Assembly (NCBI GenBank): GCA_011082265.1
Contig: CP049781.1
Location: 1,116,001 to 1,180,000, forward strand
DNA from: Candidatus Lachnocurva vaginae
Lineage (GTDB): Bacteria; Bacillota; Clostridia; Lachnospirales; Lachnospiraceae
Direction: 5' to 3'
DNA length: 64,000 bases
Positions 7,361-15,342 of the stretch are shown here, piece by piece. The first letter of the stretch is position 1. The number at the start of each line of letters is the position of its first letter. The notes beneath the pieces are model-generated. The model searched no databases. It had not been told where the DNA came from and saw only the letters and a list, made by a program, of their open reading frames with translations. Both the position numbers and the translations under genes were made by a program.

Positions 7361-10300
7361 TTATAGCTTCCCCATATCTATCCTTGTTTCATATAAACCT
7401 GTTAATGATTGATATATAACTTCAGATTTCCATAAATCTCCTAAAGAATTATATCTTTTTCTAGAAACATTCTCACCTAAAAACTTGAATTCACTTGGTG
7501 CTCCGCATTTTATAAATTTTAAAAGTTGTATAAATGAATTGGCTAAAGCTTCAATATCAATCTCACCTTTTTCAAGTTCAGATTTATATTTATCCTGAAC
7601 TTTTTTTATATTTGAATCCGCTTTTATATACTTATTTGAAAATTCGACAATGTATTGTAAAACCTCATCAAATAAATACATATTCTTTTTAACAAATTCA
7701 GCATTAGTTTCATTCTCTTTATTTATTCTATCTAAATGCTTTAATTTATATAAAAAATCTACAAGCTTCGGTGGCATACTCATCTGATTTGCTTTTTGCA
7801 ATTCTCCTGAATTATCACTTTGTTTTGTAGCACCTGTTAAAAGTCTCCTTTCGCCTGTATAAAATTCAAACAAAGCATATTTTTTTAATTTTAAAAGGAC
7901 CTTAGGATTTTTAAATCCTAATGTTTCCAAATATTGTATTGAATCTTTTTCAAATATCTTTCTATCTTTTATAGAAATTGAAACAATAGTTTTATTTAAT
8001 TTATTCTTTTTCCCTAAATATTTAATTGCCACAAAATATGCTGTGCTTTCTTCTATAAATCCACCATATAATTTCGTATTTAAGTTGTTTTTTATAGGCA
8101 TCAATGCGTCTGAATCACCTTTTTTATTAATAGTTTCTTTATATAGTTTTCCCTTCCCTTCTTCCACCTTTTTTACTACATTCACTTGATTCGATAATAA
8201 AACTTTTCGTATTTTTGCAATATCTTTATCTCTATCCCAGATAACTACACCATCTTCATCTAATACATACTCATTTTTAAATTTATTAAGCAAATTGGAC
8301 ATAAAGTTTTTCTCACAAGTAGCTTTATTTTTTATATGTTTACCTTTATGAATATATTTTCCATATACAAATTTATTAGCTAATGAAGGATAGAATTCTA
8401 ACAATTTTATTGCAATTAATGCATTAATATAAGCATCATTTGCATGATGAATATCATTTAATTCTCTTATCTTATATAGTCCAAAAGTCTTTCTAAAATC
8501 ACTTGCCATTTTTGCTTTTAATAATAAAATCTCTGTTTTATCTTTATCTTCATTTTCTTTACTATTCAACATCGAATTTAATATTTCAGCTACATTTTTT
8601 GTGATTTGTCTTGTTTCAACTAACTGTCTATTAATAAATCTATCCTTATCCTGTTCAGTTAATCCACCTCTGTCAGCTTTTGTTAAATTTGAAAATTTTC
8701 GTTCCGAAATAAGCTTACAATCTAACAATTTTATCCAAAAAGCTTTCATTCTATCAATAACTTCCTTTGATGGAACATCATTAAGTTTCCCTCTGTTACT
8801 GATTTGATTTGTTAATACTATATTATCAATAGAATTATCCACTATAAAACTTCTCGGAATAATATGATCTATATCATAATTTTTCAAATTAAGGATATCT
8901 ATATCCTCTCCGGTATACATATCCTTTCCATTTTGAAGATAATAAAGATACAATTTGTCATTATTTAATACATTTTCTTCTAACTTATTTTCTTTTAATA
9001 ACTCACTTCCGAATTTTTTTAAACTATCCTGTATCTTCTTAATTCTCTTCTTTGAATTATCTTTACCTTCCTTGGTAGTTTGATTTTCTCTCGCCATTTC
9101 AATAACAATATTCGAAGGATTATATCCCATAATTTTTATAATTTCATCAACAATTTTTAAGCTTATTAACACACCTCTCTTTATCGTTGGACTCCCGTGA
9201 AGTTCCGATACAACATCTTCTAAATCCTGTTTTATATTAATTTTTTGATACTCTTCTATCTGTTCTTTAAATGATAATGTGTCATCATTTATAAGCTGCA
9301 TAAAATTCCTATTTTTACCATCATAAATTAAATAATCCAAAATAGTTTTATGCTCGTTTTTATCTCTTAATCCTAAAATAAGTTTTTTAGATAATTTTCC
9401 CCATCCTTTGTAATGCTTTTGAGAAAGCTTATTAATATCTTCTTCCGATAAGAAACTTGAAAATTTTGACAATTGTTTTTTTCTCATTTTTTTATCTTCA
9501 AAAACAGTTAAGATACGAATAATTTCTTCTATATCCTCCAAATATTGATCATCATCTATTATATTTTTAATCCCATATACTTTCTTTAAATCTATATATG
9601 TCGAAAAATTAGAATTAAATTTTTCCTCTAATCCTTGTATAATAGGATTATCAATTTGATAATTATTTTCTATAAATTTCTTTAATAATTTCTCAGAAAC
9701 CGATGAATGCGTTTTAAATAGTTCTTCAAATATTTCCTTTTTTTCTTTAACCGAGAAGTAATTTGTCACATTTCTTTCATCTTTATATGTAACCTTTGTA
9801 AGTTCATTAAATATAGCAAACTTTTGATAAATCAAACTTCTCTTAGGAAGAACTTTTTCTCCAAAAAGATATGTATCCTCACCTATAAGTCTTTCTATAA
9901 ATTTATCCGCAGATTTATCAATATCCACAATATCATTAAAGTTCCATGGCTTTATTTTTTCGTTATTTTTTCTTTCAATCCATGCATATTTGCTATTTCC
10001 ATTAGCAAGCGGTCCCACAAAATACGGAATCCTAAATGTAAGCAATAGCTTTATCTTTTCAAAATTATCTTTTAAAAACGGATAAAATTTCATTTGCCCC
10101 GAAACTATGGCTTCAAGTTCTGCCAAATGAACTTGATATGGTATAACTCCGTTATAGAAAGATCTTTGTTTTCTAAGGAATTTTTCTTTTTCTATAAGCT
10201 TTAAGAAATATTCCTTTTCCTCTTCTGCTACGCCTTTTGCATTTTCCATCTGTCCTTTGACATATTTGTAAAACTTTTCCTGGTTGGCTTTTCCCTCGAT

Positions 10301-11401
10301 ATAACCTGCATATCCATCTTTATTTGAATCCTTAAAAGTCACGTTATACTCTTCTGGTAAATTTCTCTTAACAAACTCTTTATATGCCTTTAATTGCTTT
10401 TCATGTTCTTCATACATGTTTACCATTTGAGAAGATAATCTTGCTTTTGTTTTTTTGCCATTAGATTGTAGGAAATTTGAGATTTCTATAGAATCATAAA
10501 CAGCTTTTGCTTTATCAAAAACCTCTTCATAATCTTCCGATGTTTTATCTAGCAATTCTTTTACACTCTCATTATAATTTTCATCTGAAAATTTTATTTT
10601 TGCATTATCTTCCAATTCAAAATATTTTTTAAAATCAACCCTAATTCCAACTATAATTGATAAGAAATTGCAAAACAATTTATTATTTTTTATATCAGGG
10701 TATTCTTTTAAAATTTTATCTACCTTCCCCTTTCTTGATATTTTTTCCTTTAAAATGCTCTCCAATTTTTCATAGTCAAAATCATCTGGATTTACATATT
10801 CGTTATAAAAAGTTTCATTGAATATATTCAAAAAAGTCTTATATGTCTCAATTATTGACATATTATCAAAATTAAAATTTCCCTCTATAAGAAAATGTCC
10901 TCTGTATTTAATAATATGTGCCAATGCCAGATATATAAATCTGATATCCGCTTTCTCAGTTGTATCTGCAAGATATTTTCTTAAATGATATATTGTAGGA
11001 AATTTTTTATGGTATTCTTTTTCTTCCGCCTCTGTTGCAAAAATTGGATATTTACTATGTTCTTTTTCAAAGGGTACTAAAAAGCTTTCATTTAATCTAT
11101 AAAAGAAATTTGCATCAACTTTTGAAATTTCATTTAAAAATATATGTTGAAGTTCCAAAATTCTATTTTTTCTTCTTTGATATCTTCTTCTGTTAGTTCT
11201 CTTTAATCTTCTGTCTTTTGCAGTATTTCCTTCTTTAAATAAAAGACTTCCCCAAAAATTCTTTTTAATAAATTTTTTATCAGTATTTCCATAAATTTTC
11301 ATACGTTTTCTTACAAGCGTTAAATCATTTTTTATAACAGCCCAGCCTACTGAATCTGTTCCTATATCGATTCCAATAGAATAATTTTTCTTTTCATTCA
11401 T
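7361..11401 (-). CDS. cas9: CRISPR-associated endonuclease Cas9 (type II-A)
   Basis: Cas9 of 1346 residues, close to S. pyogenes Cas9 (1368). Visible order: RuvC-I (IGIDIGTDSVGWAV, Asp12), arginine-rich bridge helix (RLKRTNRRRYQRRKNR, about residues 60-78), the recognition lobe to about 720, RuvC-II (IVIEMARENQTT), HNH (YDIDHIIPRSF, His846), RuvC-III (HHANDAYINAL, Asp989), then the C-terminal PAM-interacting region with FYTGERRLLTGATKQ. All catalytic residues are present, so the nuclease should be active. The start has GGAGG nine bases upstream. The PAM cannot be told from sequence alone. It heads the operon cas9-cas1-cas2-csn2. Confidence 0.98.
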   Translation of the reverse strand: MNEKKNYSIGIDIGTDSVGWAVIKNDLTLVRKRMKIYGNTDKKFIKKNFWGSLLFKEGNTAKDRRLKRTNRRRYQRRKNRILELQHIFLNEISKVDANFFYRLNESFLVPFEKEHSKYPIFATEAEEKEYHKKFPTIYHLRKYLADTTEKADIRFIYLALAHIIKYRGHFLIEGNFNFDNMSIIETYKTFLNIFNETFYNEYVNPDDFDYEKLESILKEKISRKGKVDKILKEYPDIKNNKLFCNFLSIIVGIRVDFKKYFELEDNAKIKFSDENYNESVKELLDKTSEDYEEVFDKAKAVYDSIEISNFLQSNGKKTKARLSSQMVNMYEEHEKQLKAYKEFVKRNLPEEYNVTFKDSNKDGYAGYIEGKANQEKFYKYVKGQMENAKGVAEEEKEYFLKLIEKEKFLRKQRSFYNGVIPYQVHLAELEAIVSGQMKFYPFLKDNFEKIKLLLTFRIPYFVGPLANGNSKYAWIERKNNEKIKPWNFNDIVDIDKSADKFIERLIGEDTYLFGEKVLPKRSLIYQKFAIFNELTKVTYKDERNVTNYFSVKEKKEIFEELFKTHSSVSEKLLKKFIENNYQIDNPIIQGLEEKFNSNFSTYIDLKKVYGIKNIIDDDQYLEDIEEIIRILTVFEDKKMRKKQLSKFSSFLSEEDINKLSQKHYKGWGKLSKKLILGLRDKNEHKTILDYLIYDGKNRNFMQLINDDTLSFKEQIEEYQKINIKQDLEDVVSELHGSPTIKRGVLISLKIVDEIIKIMGYNPSNIVIEMARENQTTKEGKDNSKKRIKKIQDSLKKFGSELLKENKLEENVLNNDKLYLYYLQNGKDMYTGEDIDILNLKNYDIDHIIPRSFIVDNSIDNIVLTNQISNRGKLNDVPSKEVIDRMKAFWIKLLDCKLISERKFSNLTKADRGGLTEQDKDRFINRQLVETRQITKNVAEILNSMLNSKENEDKDKTEILLLKAKMASDFRKTFGLYKIRELNDIHHANDAYINALIAIKLLEFYPSLANKFVYGKYIHKGKHIKNKATCEKNFMSNLLNKFKNEYVLDEDGVVIWDRDKDIAKIRKVLLSNQVNVVKKVEEGKGKLYKETINKKGDSDALMPIKNNLNTKLYGGFIEESTAYFVAIKYLGKKNKLNKTIVSISIKDRKIFEKDSIQYLETLGFKNPKVLLKLKKYALFEFYTGERRLLTGATKQSDNSGELQKANQMSMPPKLVDFLYKLKHLDRINKENETNAEFVKKNMYLFDEVLQYIVEFSNKYIKADSNIKKVQDKYKSELEKGEIDIEALANSFIQLLKFIKCGAPSEFKFLGENVSRKRYNSLGDLWKSEVIYQSLTGLYETRIDMGKL

Positions 11402-11429
11402 AGTTTTCCTCCATTTAAGAAATATATAG

Positions 11430-11469
11430 TTGACGATATTATTTTTTGTGCTATACTATGAAACATAGT
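11430..11469 (+). promoter_or_regulatory. tracrRNA promoter with overlapping inverted repeat
   Basis: TTGACG (11430-11435), a 16-bp spacer and TATACT (11452-11457) point away from cas9. The perfect inverted repeat ACTATG-AAA-CATAGT (11455-11469) covers the -10 element and the expected start, so it could act as an operator or be the first hairpin of the RNA. Confidence 0.7.
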
Positions 11470-11560
11470 TTTATTCAAAACAACATAGTATGTTAAAATA
11501 AGGTTTAATCCGTACTTAACTTAATTTTTTAGTGGCACTGTCTCGGTGCTTTTTTTTTTG
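11464..11560 (+). ncRNA. tracrRNA of the type II-A CRISPR system
   Basis: TATTCAAAACAACATAGTA (11472-11490) is an anti-repeat: it matches the plus-strand form of the CRISPR repeat and so pairs with the crRNA, with a central bulge near TATGTTAAAAT. After it come AAGGTTTAATCCGT (the nexus; the S. pyogenes counterpart is AAGGCTAGTCCGT), a small middle hairpin, and the final hairpin GCACTG-TCT-CGGTGC followed by ten T. The layout is the same as S. pyogenes tracrRNA, and the gene lies divergently upstream of cas9. It guides crRNA maturation by RNase III and forms the Cas9 scaffold. Confidence 0.95.
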
Positions 11561-11851
11561 CTTTCTGTAGATATGTTCTCATATAAATTTATATATGATT
11601 TTAAATATTTTTAAGTAAATAGTTTAGTATTTAGTATAAGTTTTTCTTTAGCTTATACTTTATTCCCTTTAAGTATATATGATAGAGTATATGATTTTGT
11701 ATTTTTATATGCAATATACATTAATTATGTTTATAACTAGTTTCAATTTTTTGCATAAAAAAGCACGCCAACATTGTTAGCATGCTTTAAATATATATAC
11801 TTTCATATTGCTTTTATCCTGCAACAATTATTAAAAGTCTTAAAATGTTAA
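11561..11851. other. AT-rich intergenic region
   Basis: No gene is visible. There is an 8-bp inverted repeat (11633-11640 with 11652-11659), and a terminator-like hairpin at 11761-11787 is listed separately. Confidence 0.6.
11757..11787 (-). terminator. terminator-like hairpin
   Basis: Arms AAGCACGCCAACA (11761-11773) and TGTTAGCATGCTT (11775-11787) pair over 13 positions with G-U pairs. A run of six T follows on the minus strand. It may protect the tracrRNA region from transcription coming from the tRNA cluster. Confidence 0.6.
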
Positions 11852-12106
11852 AAGTTAAAATTCCTAGCTCCCGATTTTGTTCCGTACATGTTCAGACACA
11901 CTTACTGCAGCGATTTACAAAAGAAAGGAATTGATATAAGAACTGCTCAAAAATTAATGGGACATTCCAGTATCTCAATTACTGCGGAAATTTATACTCA
12001 TGTAGACACAAAAGAGATTGTAAAAGCAGGTAAAATTTTAAAGGGTTGTACTACCAGTTGTACAACCACCGAAAGCATAAAAAAGCTTAAAAATGCACCA
12101 ATTTAA
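11852..12106 (+). pseudogene. tyrosine recombinase (phage integrase), C-terminal fragment
   Basis: The frame contains the C-terminal catalytic end of a tyrosine recombinase: FVPYMFRHTYCSDLQKKGID (H-x-x-R-like box with Arg and His), LMGHSSISITAEIYTHVD (second His and the nucleophile Tyr), then a charged tail. The frame opens after a TAA at 11849-11851, so no start or N-terminal part (about 250 residues) exists. It is not preceded by a ribosome binding site. It is most likely the remnant of an integrative element that used one of the tRNA genes immediately downstream as attachment site; the element itself is gone. Confidence 0.8.
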
Positions 12107-12135
12107 TCGAACGCATATTCTTAAATCAAGGCAAT

Positions 12136-12178
12136 AAAAAAGCACCTAACCCTTGTAATTCAAGGCTTTTAGGTACTT
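12136..12178 (-). terminator. intrinsic terminator of the tRNA cluster
   Basis: On the minus strand AAGTACCTAA...CCTTG pairs with CAAGG...TTAGGTGCTT and is followed by six T, directly after the last tRNA gene (Lys). Confidence 0.8.
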
Positions 12179-12189
12179 CATAGCTTAGT

Positions 12190-12261
12190 GAGACATGGGA
12201 GATTCGAACTCCCGACAACCTGATTAAAAGTCAGGTGCTCTACCAGCTGAGCTAATATCTC
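12190..12261 (-). tRNA. tRNA-Lys (TTT)
   Basis: Acceptor GAGATAT pairs with ATGTCTC. The anticodon loop CTTTTAA and the T-loop TTCGAAT are intact. It is the last gene of the six-tRNA cluster. Confidence 0.95.
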
Positions 12262-12290
12262 AAGTATAATAAAAGGTAAGACCCATTAGC

Positions 12291-12361
12291 TGGGCTAGTC
12301 GGATTCGAACCGGCGCATGTGGGAGTCAAAGTCCCATGCCTTACCGCTTGGCTATAGCCCA
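12291..12361 (-). tRNA. tRNA-Gln (TTG)
   Basis: Acceptor TGGGCTA pairs with TAGCCCA. The anticodon TTG sits within ACTTTGACT and the T-loop is TTCGAAT. Confidence 0.95.
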
Positions 12362-12389
12362 TTGTGTTGTTATAACGCCATAGCTTCGG

Positions 12390-12462
12390 GTGGGTAGAGG
12401 GATTCGAACCCTCGGCCTCCAGAGCCACAATCTGGCGCGCTAACCAGCTGCGCTATATCCAC
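12390..12462 (-). tRNA. tRNA-His (GTG)
   Basis: Anticodon GTG lies within AGATTGTGGCTCTGG. The acceptor GTGGATA with TACCCAC has one A-C mismatch in the middle. The extra 5' G typical of tRNA-His may be the preceding G. Confidence 0.9.
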
Positions 12463-12468
12463 CATAGT

Positions 12469-12541
<73 letters not shown>

Positions 12542-12547
12542 GTAAAA

Positions 12548-12617
12548 GCGGGTGATGGGAATCGGACCCACGTATCTAGCTTGGAAGGCTAGTGTTCTAC
12601 CATTGAACTACACCCGC
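12548..12617 (-). tRNA. tRNA-Gly (TCC)
   Basis: Acceptor GCGGGTG pairs with CACCCGC. The anticodon loop is CTTCCAA. The T-loop reads TCCGATT instead of TTCGA, a minor variant. Confidence 0.93.
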
Positions 12618-12633
12618 AAATTAAATTTTAAAT

Positions 12634-12707
12634 CGGGGTGACAGGATTCGAACCTGCGACCCCCTGGTCCCAAACCAGGTGCTCTAGCCAAACTGAGCCA
12701 CACCCCG
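12634..12707 (-). tRNA. tRNA-Pro (TGG)
   Basis: Acceptor CGGGGTG pairs with CACCCCG. Anticodon TGG lies within GTTTGGGAC. It is the first gene of the cluster. Confidence 0.95.
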
Positions 12708-12737
12708 TTTTGAGCCTAAACTCGAAACGCGAGTTTT

Positions 12738-12766
12738 ATTATAAATAAGTTTTTCTTTCGTGTCAA
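12738..12766 (-). promoter_or_regulatory. consensus promoter of the six-tRNA cluster
   Basis: Minus strand: TTGACA (12761-12766), 17-bp spacer, TATAAT (12738-12743). This is a perfect sigma-A match about 30 bp before tRNA-Pro. Confidence 0.92.
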
Positions 12767-12792
12767 GTGTTTTTTTATTTTTTACTTGCTTA

Positions 12793-12858
12793 ATTAAATT
12801 CTTTTAATAACAAAATTAAATTCTTTTAATAACAAAATTAAACTCTTTTAATAACAAA
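12793..12858. repeat. 22-bp tandem repeat x 3
   Basis: Copies of AATTAAATTCTTTTAATAAC plus AA start at 12793, 12815 and 12837; the last has one change. They lie between the tRNA promoter and the phosphodiesterase gene. Confidence 0.95.
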
Positions 12859-12958
12859 ATCGTTTTTACTTTTTCAAGTACGATATACATTTTCTCATAA
12901 TTTTCATATAAAAGCAAGTCTGAATATTAAAAAATTATCATCGAATTATCCGACTTTT

Positions 12959-13438
12959 CTATTTTAGATATTTTATATCGAATGTCATTTTCCCATCGTC
13001 TTCGATATTAAAAATCATATATGTAGGGATATGTCCTTCCTGCCTTGGAAGTGTAATACTCCCCGGATTTGCCATAACTACATCGCCTTCTTCATAATGA
13101 GGTATATGAGTATGTCCAAAAAGTGCAACATCACACCCTTTTTTTATTGCAGCCTCTTTAAGGCCGTCCAAATCGTATTTTACGCCATATATATGCCCAT
13201 GGCATAATAAAAGTTTATGTTTTCCAATTTCAAGTATCTGTTCCGTAGGATAAGACATATCAAAATCACAGTTTCCTCTCACACAATATGTTTCATAATC
13301 CCCTATCGCATGTTTTAAGAAATCCATAGGTTGTTGACTATCGCCTAAATGAAATACTTTTTCCGGCTTTTCAACTTCTATAACATTCTGCATTCTTGCA
13401 GTCTGACCGTGAGAATCGCTTATTACCAATATCTTCAT
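12959..13438 (-). CDS. YfcE/MJ0936-type metallophosphodiesterase
   Basis: A 159-residue metallophosphatase with all family metal motifs in order: SDSHG near the start, FHLGD near residue 31, VRGNCD (GN[HC]D type) near 58, LCHGHIYG near 80 and LFGHTHIPH near 107. The family hydrolyses phosphodiester bonds using two metal ions; physiological substrates are mostly unknown. Length is typical. In many Clostridia this gene follows rdgB, and here it lies 250 bp downstream of rdgB on the same strand, so co-transcription is likely although a repeat array separates them. Confidence 0.9.
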   Translation of the reverse strand: MKILVISDSHGQTARMQNVIEVEKPEKVFHLGDSQQPMDFLKHAIGDYETYCVRGNCDFDMSYPTEQILEIGKHKLLLCHGHIYGVKYDLDGLKEAAIKKGCDVALFGHTHIPHYEEGDVVMANPGSITLPRQEGHIPTYMIFNIEDDGKMTFDIKYLK

Positions 13439-13580
13439 ATAAATCTCCTACCTCTCTTTCTTTCACACATAATTAAGTTTTATTTATACTAATAAATGCC
13501 ACCAAGCTTCGAATAATCTTATAGATTTTTGCTTTATAAAAGTATTTTTTTAGCATAAATAAACTCAAATATACTATATA

Positions 13581-13707
13581 TTACTTCAATAGTTCTTTTT
13601 TATTACTTCAATAATTCTTTTACTTACTTCAGTAATTCTTTTTAATTACTTCAATAATTCTTTTACTTACTTCAGTAATTCTTTTTAATTACTTCAATAG
13701 TTCTTTT
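13581..13707. repeat. 21-22-bp tandem repeat x 6 covering the rdgB stop codon
   Basis: Six copies of TTACTTCAATAATTCTTTT with 2-3 extra bases. The copy at 13689-13707 is the true 3' end of rdgB (minus reading KELLK and stop). The other five lie downstream of the gene, so they look like duplications of its tail. Confidence 0.92.
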
Positions 13708-14294
13708 AATTTCTTTAAGCTTTTTCCTCTATGACTTATCTTATTTTTTTCTTCTGAAGATAAAACCGCTGCTGTACAATTATATTCTGGCAAAAAGAAA
13801 ATGGGATCGTATCCGAATCCGTTGTCTCCTTCTATGCTCTCTGCAATCTGCCCTTCCATAGTACCTGTTGCCGTAATCTTTTCTCCGTCCGGCTTAATTA
13901 ACACTATAGCTGCTTTAAATCGTGCTGATCTTTCTTTTCCTTTTGCGTTTTTCATAAGTTTTAAAATCTCATTATTTTTAATGGAATAATCCGTATCATG
14001 CCCCATAAATCTCGCACTTTTCACTCCTAAAAGCGTAGGCAGATAATCTATAACAAGTCCTGAATCGTCCGCCATTACATAGCCTCCAACCTTATCCCAA
14101 ACTGCTTTGGCTTTAATATACGAATTTTCTAGAAATGTTTTGCCCGTTTCATCTGCACTTATATTTAATCCCAAATCTTTTAAGGAGCAAATAGAAAAAT
14201 TGGTATCTTTAAAAATCTCTCTTACTTCCTGTACCTTGTGCTCATTATTTGTTGCAAAAACTATTTTATTTTTTGTATCTATATTCTCTGTCAT
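13689..14294 (-). CDS. rdgB: XTP/dITP diphosphatase (RdgB/HAM1)
   Basis: RdgB of 201 residues, which removes non-canonical purine nucleotides (ITP, XTP) from the pool by releasing pyrophosphate. Visible motifs: VFATNNEHKVQEVREIF for substrate binding, MADDSGLVID with the catalytic acids, SARFMGHD, FGYDPIFFLPEYN and ISHRGKSLKKL. The length is standard. The last five codons and stop are the first copy of a six-copy tandem repeat. The ATG overlaps nothing; the gene starts 22 bp after the amidase-like gene ends, so they probably share a transcript. Confidence 0.96.
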   Translation of the reverse strand: MTENIDTKNKIVFATNNEHKVQEVREIFKDTNFSICSLKDLGLNISADETGKTFLENSYIKAKAVWDKVGGYVMADDSGLVIDYLPTLLGVKSARFMGHDTDYSIKNNEILKLMKNAKGKERSARFKAAIVLIKPDGEKITATGTMEGQIAESIEGDNGFGYDPIFFLPEYNCTAAVLSSEEKNKISHRGKSLKKLKELLK

Positions 14295-14316
14295 TACATC
14301 TTACCTTTTTTTACAA

Positions 14317-15342
14317 TCAATTTATATTATTTATAATAGCATCACAAATTCCTTTTGCAATTTCTTCTTGTTTTTTGTCAGTAGAAAGAAGATCCCTCTC
14401 TTCTTTATTTGTCGAAAACCCGACTCTTACAATAACTGAAGTCATTGTGCTATCTTTTAAAATTGGCTCCTCATCTCCCGGAATCACGCCTCTATCGTTT
14501 GAATTTGTATTTTTTAAAATGCTTGTCATTAAATCATTTGCCAACTTTTTTCCTTTCGGATCAAGAGAAATATATTCAGTCTCAATGCCTTTCATTTCGG
14601 ACATTCTTCCGCTTCCTGTTTTATTCATACCTATAGAAATAAAAATATTACTATAACTATTCCTTGCTTTTTCTATTCTCTCGTCAACAGTCATATAATG
14701 ATTATTTAAATTTGTATAAATAATTTTTGCCGAATTTTTTGGTAGCTTATCAAGCCTTTCTTTTATTTTTTTGACGATAGAAAGATTAATATCCGCCTCG
14801 TTTGTATTGTTAAATTGCTTTCCTTTTTCTCTTCCTCCAAGCTGCGAATCTATAGTTATAATTTTTTTATAAAGGCTGTTAGGATTGATAAATTTTATAT
14901 TTAAGTATCCTTTTTTTACTTCATACTTTATATATTTATCCTCACACATAATAAATGTTAAAATAGCACTATTATTTGTACAGGAAAATTTTACGTCTTT
15001 TATTCCATTTTTAGATAAATCCCCATAAAAGTCATATTTATTGGCATATTCTCCGTCAGCATTCTTTAAATAAAAAATAATTTTATTTTTTCGAATATTA
15101 TCCTTTCTTACTATATCTTTTTCTTTTACATTAGAAGGAAGAGAAAGCTTTATATTATCGCCTTGTTTGATAAAATTAGGCTTTACTGAATATGACATTT
15201 GTCCTTCTCTATTTTTCATTTTACTTATTGAAATTGAATGCAAATTTTTAAAATAGATAAAAATAATGCAAAATATCATAAGTATTAAAAATAATATCAA
15301 AGCAATCATTTTTTCTACAAGTGAACTACTTTTTCTTTTCAT
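14317..15342 (-). CDS. membrane-anchored amidase-fold protein lacking zinc ligands
   Basis: A 341-residue protein with a single N-terminal membrane helix (about residues 10-31) and an extracellular part. The C-terminal 180 residues follow the N-acetylmuramoyl-L-alanine amidase (Amidase_3) layout. TIDSQLGGREKG stands where DPGHGG is expected, RNSYSNIFISIGMNKTG where AN...ADLFISIHAN is expected, and TSVIVRVGFSTNKEERDLL where a VELGF motif is expected. In each place the zinc His or catalytic Glu is replaced. By eye the enzyme should be inactive and might bind glycan, regulate a partner or serve as a scaffold. It overlaps the protease gene upstream by 17 bp, suggesting coupled expression. Confidence 0.65.
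   Translation of the reverse strand: MKRKSSSLVEKMIALILFLILMIFCIIFIYFKNLHSISISKMKNREGQMSYSVKPNFIKQGDNIKLSLPSNVKEKDIVRKDNIRKNKIIFYLKNADGEYANKYDFYGDLSKNGIKDVKFSCTNNSAILTFIMCEDKYIKYEVKKGYLNIKFINPNSLYKKIITIDSQLGGREKGKQFNNTNEADINLSIVKKIKERLDKLPKNSAKIIYTNLNNHYMTVDERIEKARNSYSNIFISIGMNKTGSGRMSEMKGIETEYISLDPKGKKLANDLMTSILKNTNSNDRGVIPGDEEPILKDSTMTSVIVRVGFSTNKEERDLLSTDKKQEEIAKGICDAIINNIN

Noticed and set aside
12959..13438. Idea that the phosphodiesterase end is also duplicated
   Set aside because: The 22-bp repeat nearby (12793-12858) does not match the gene tail.
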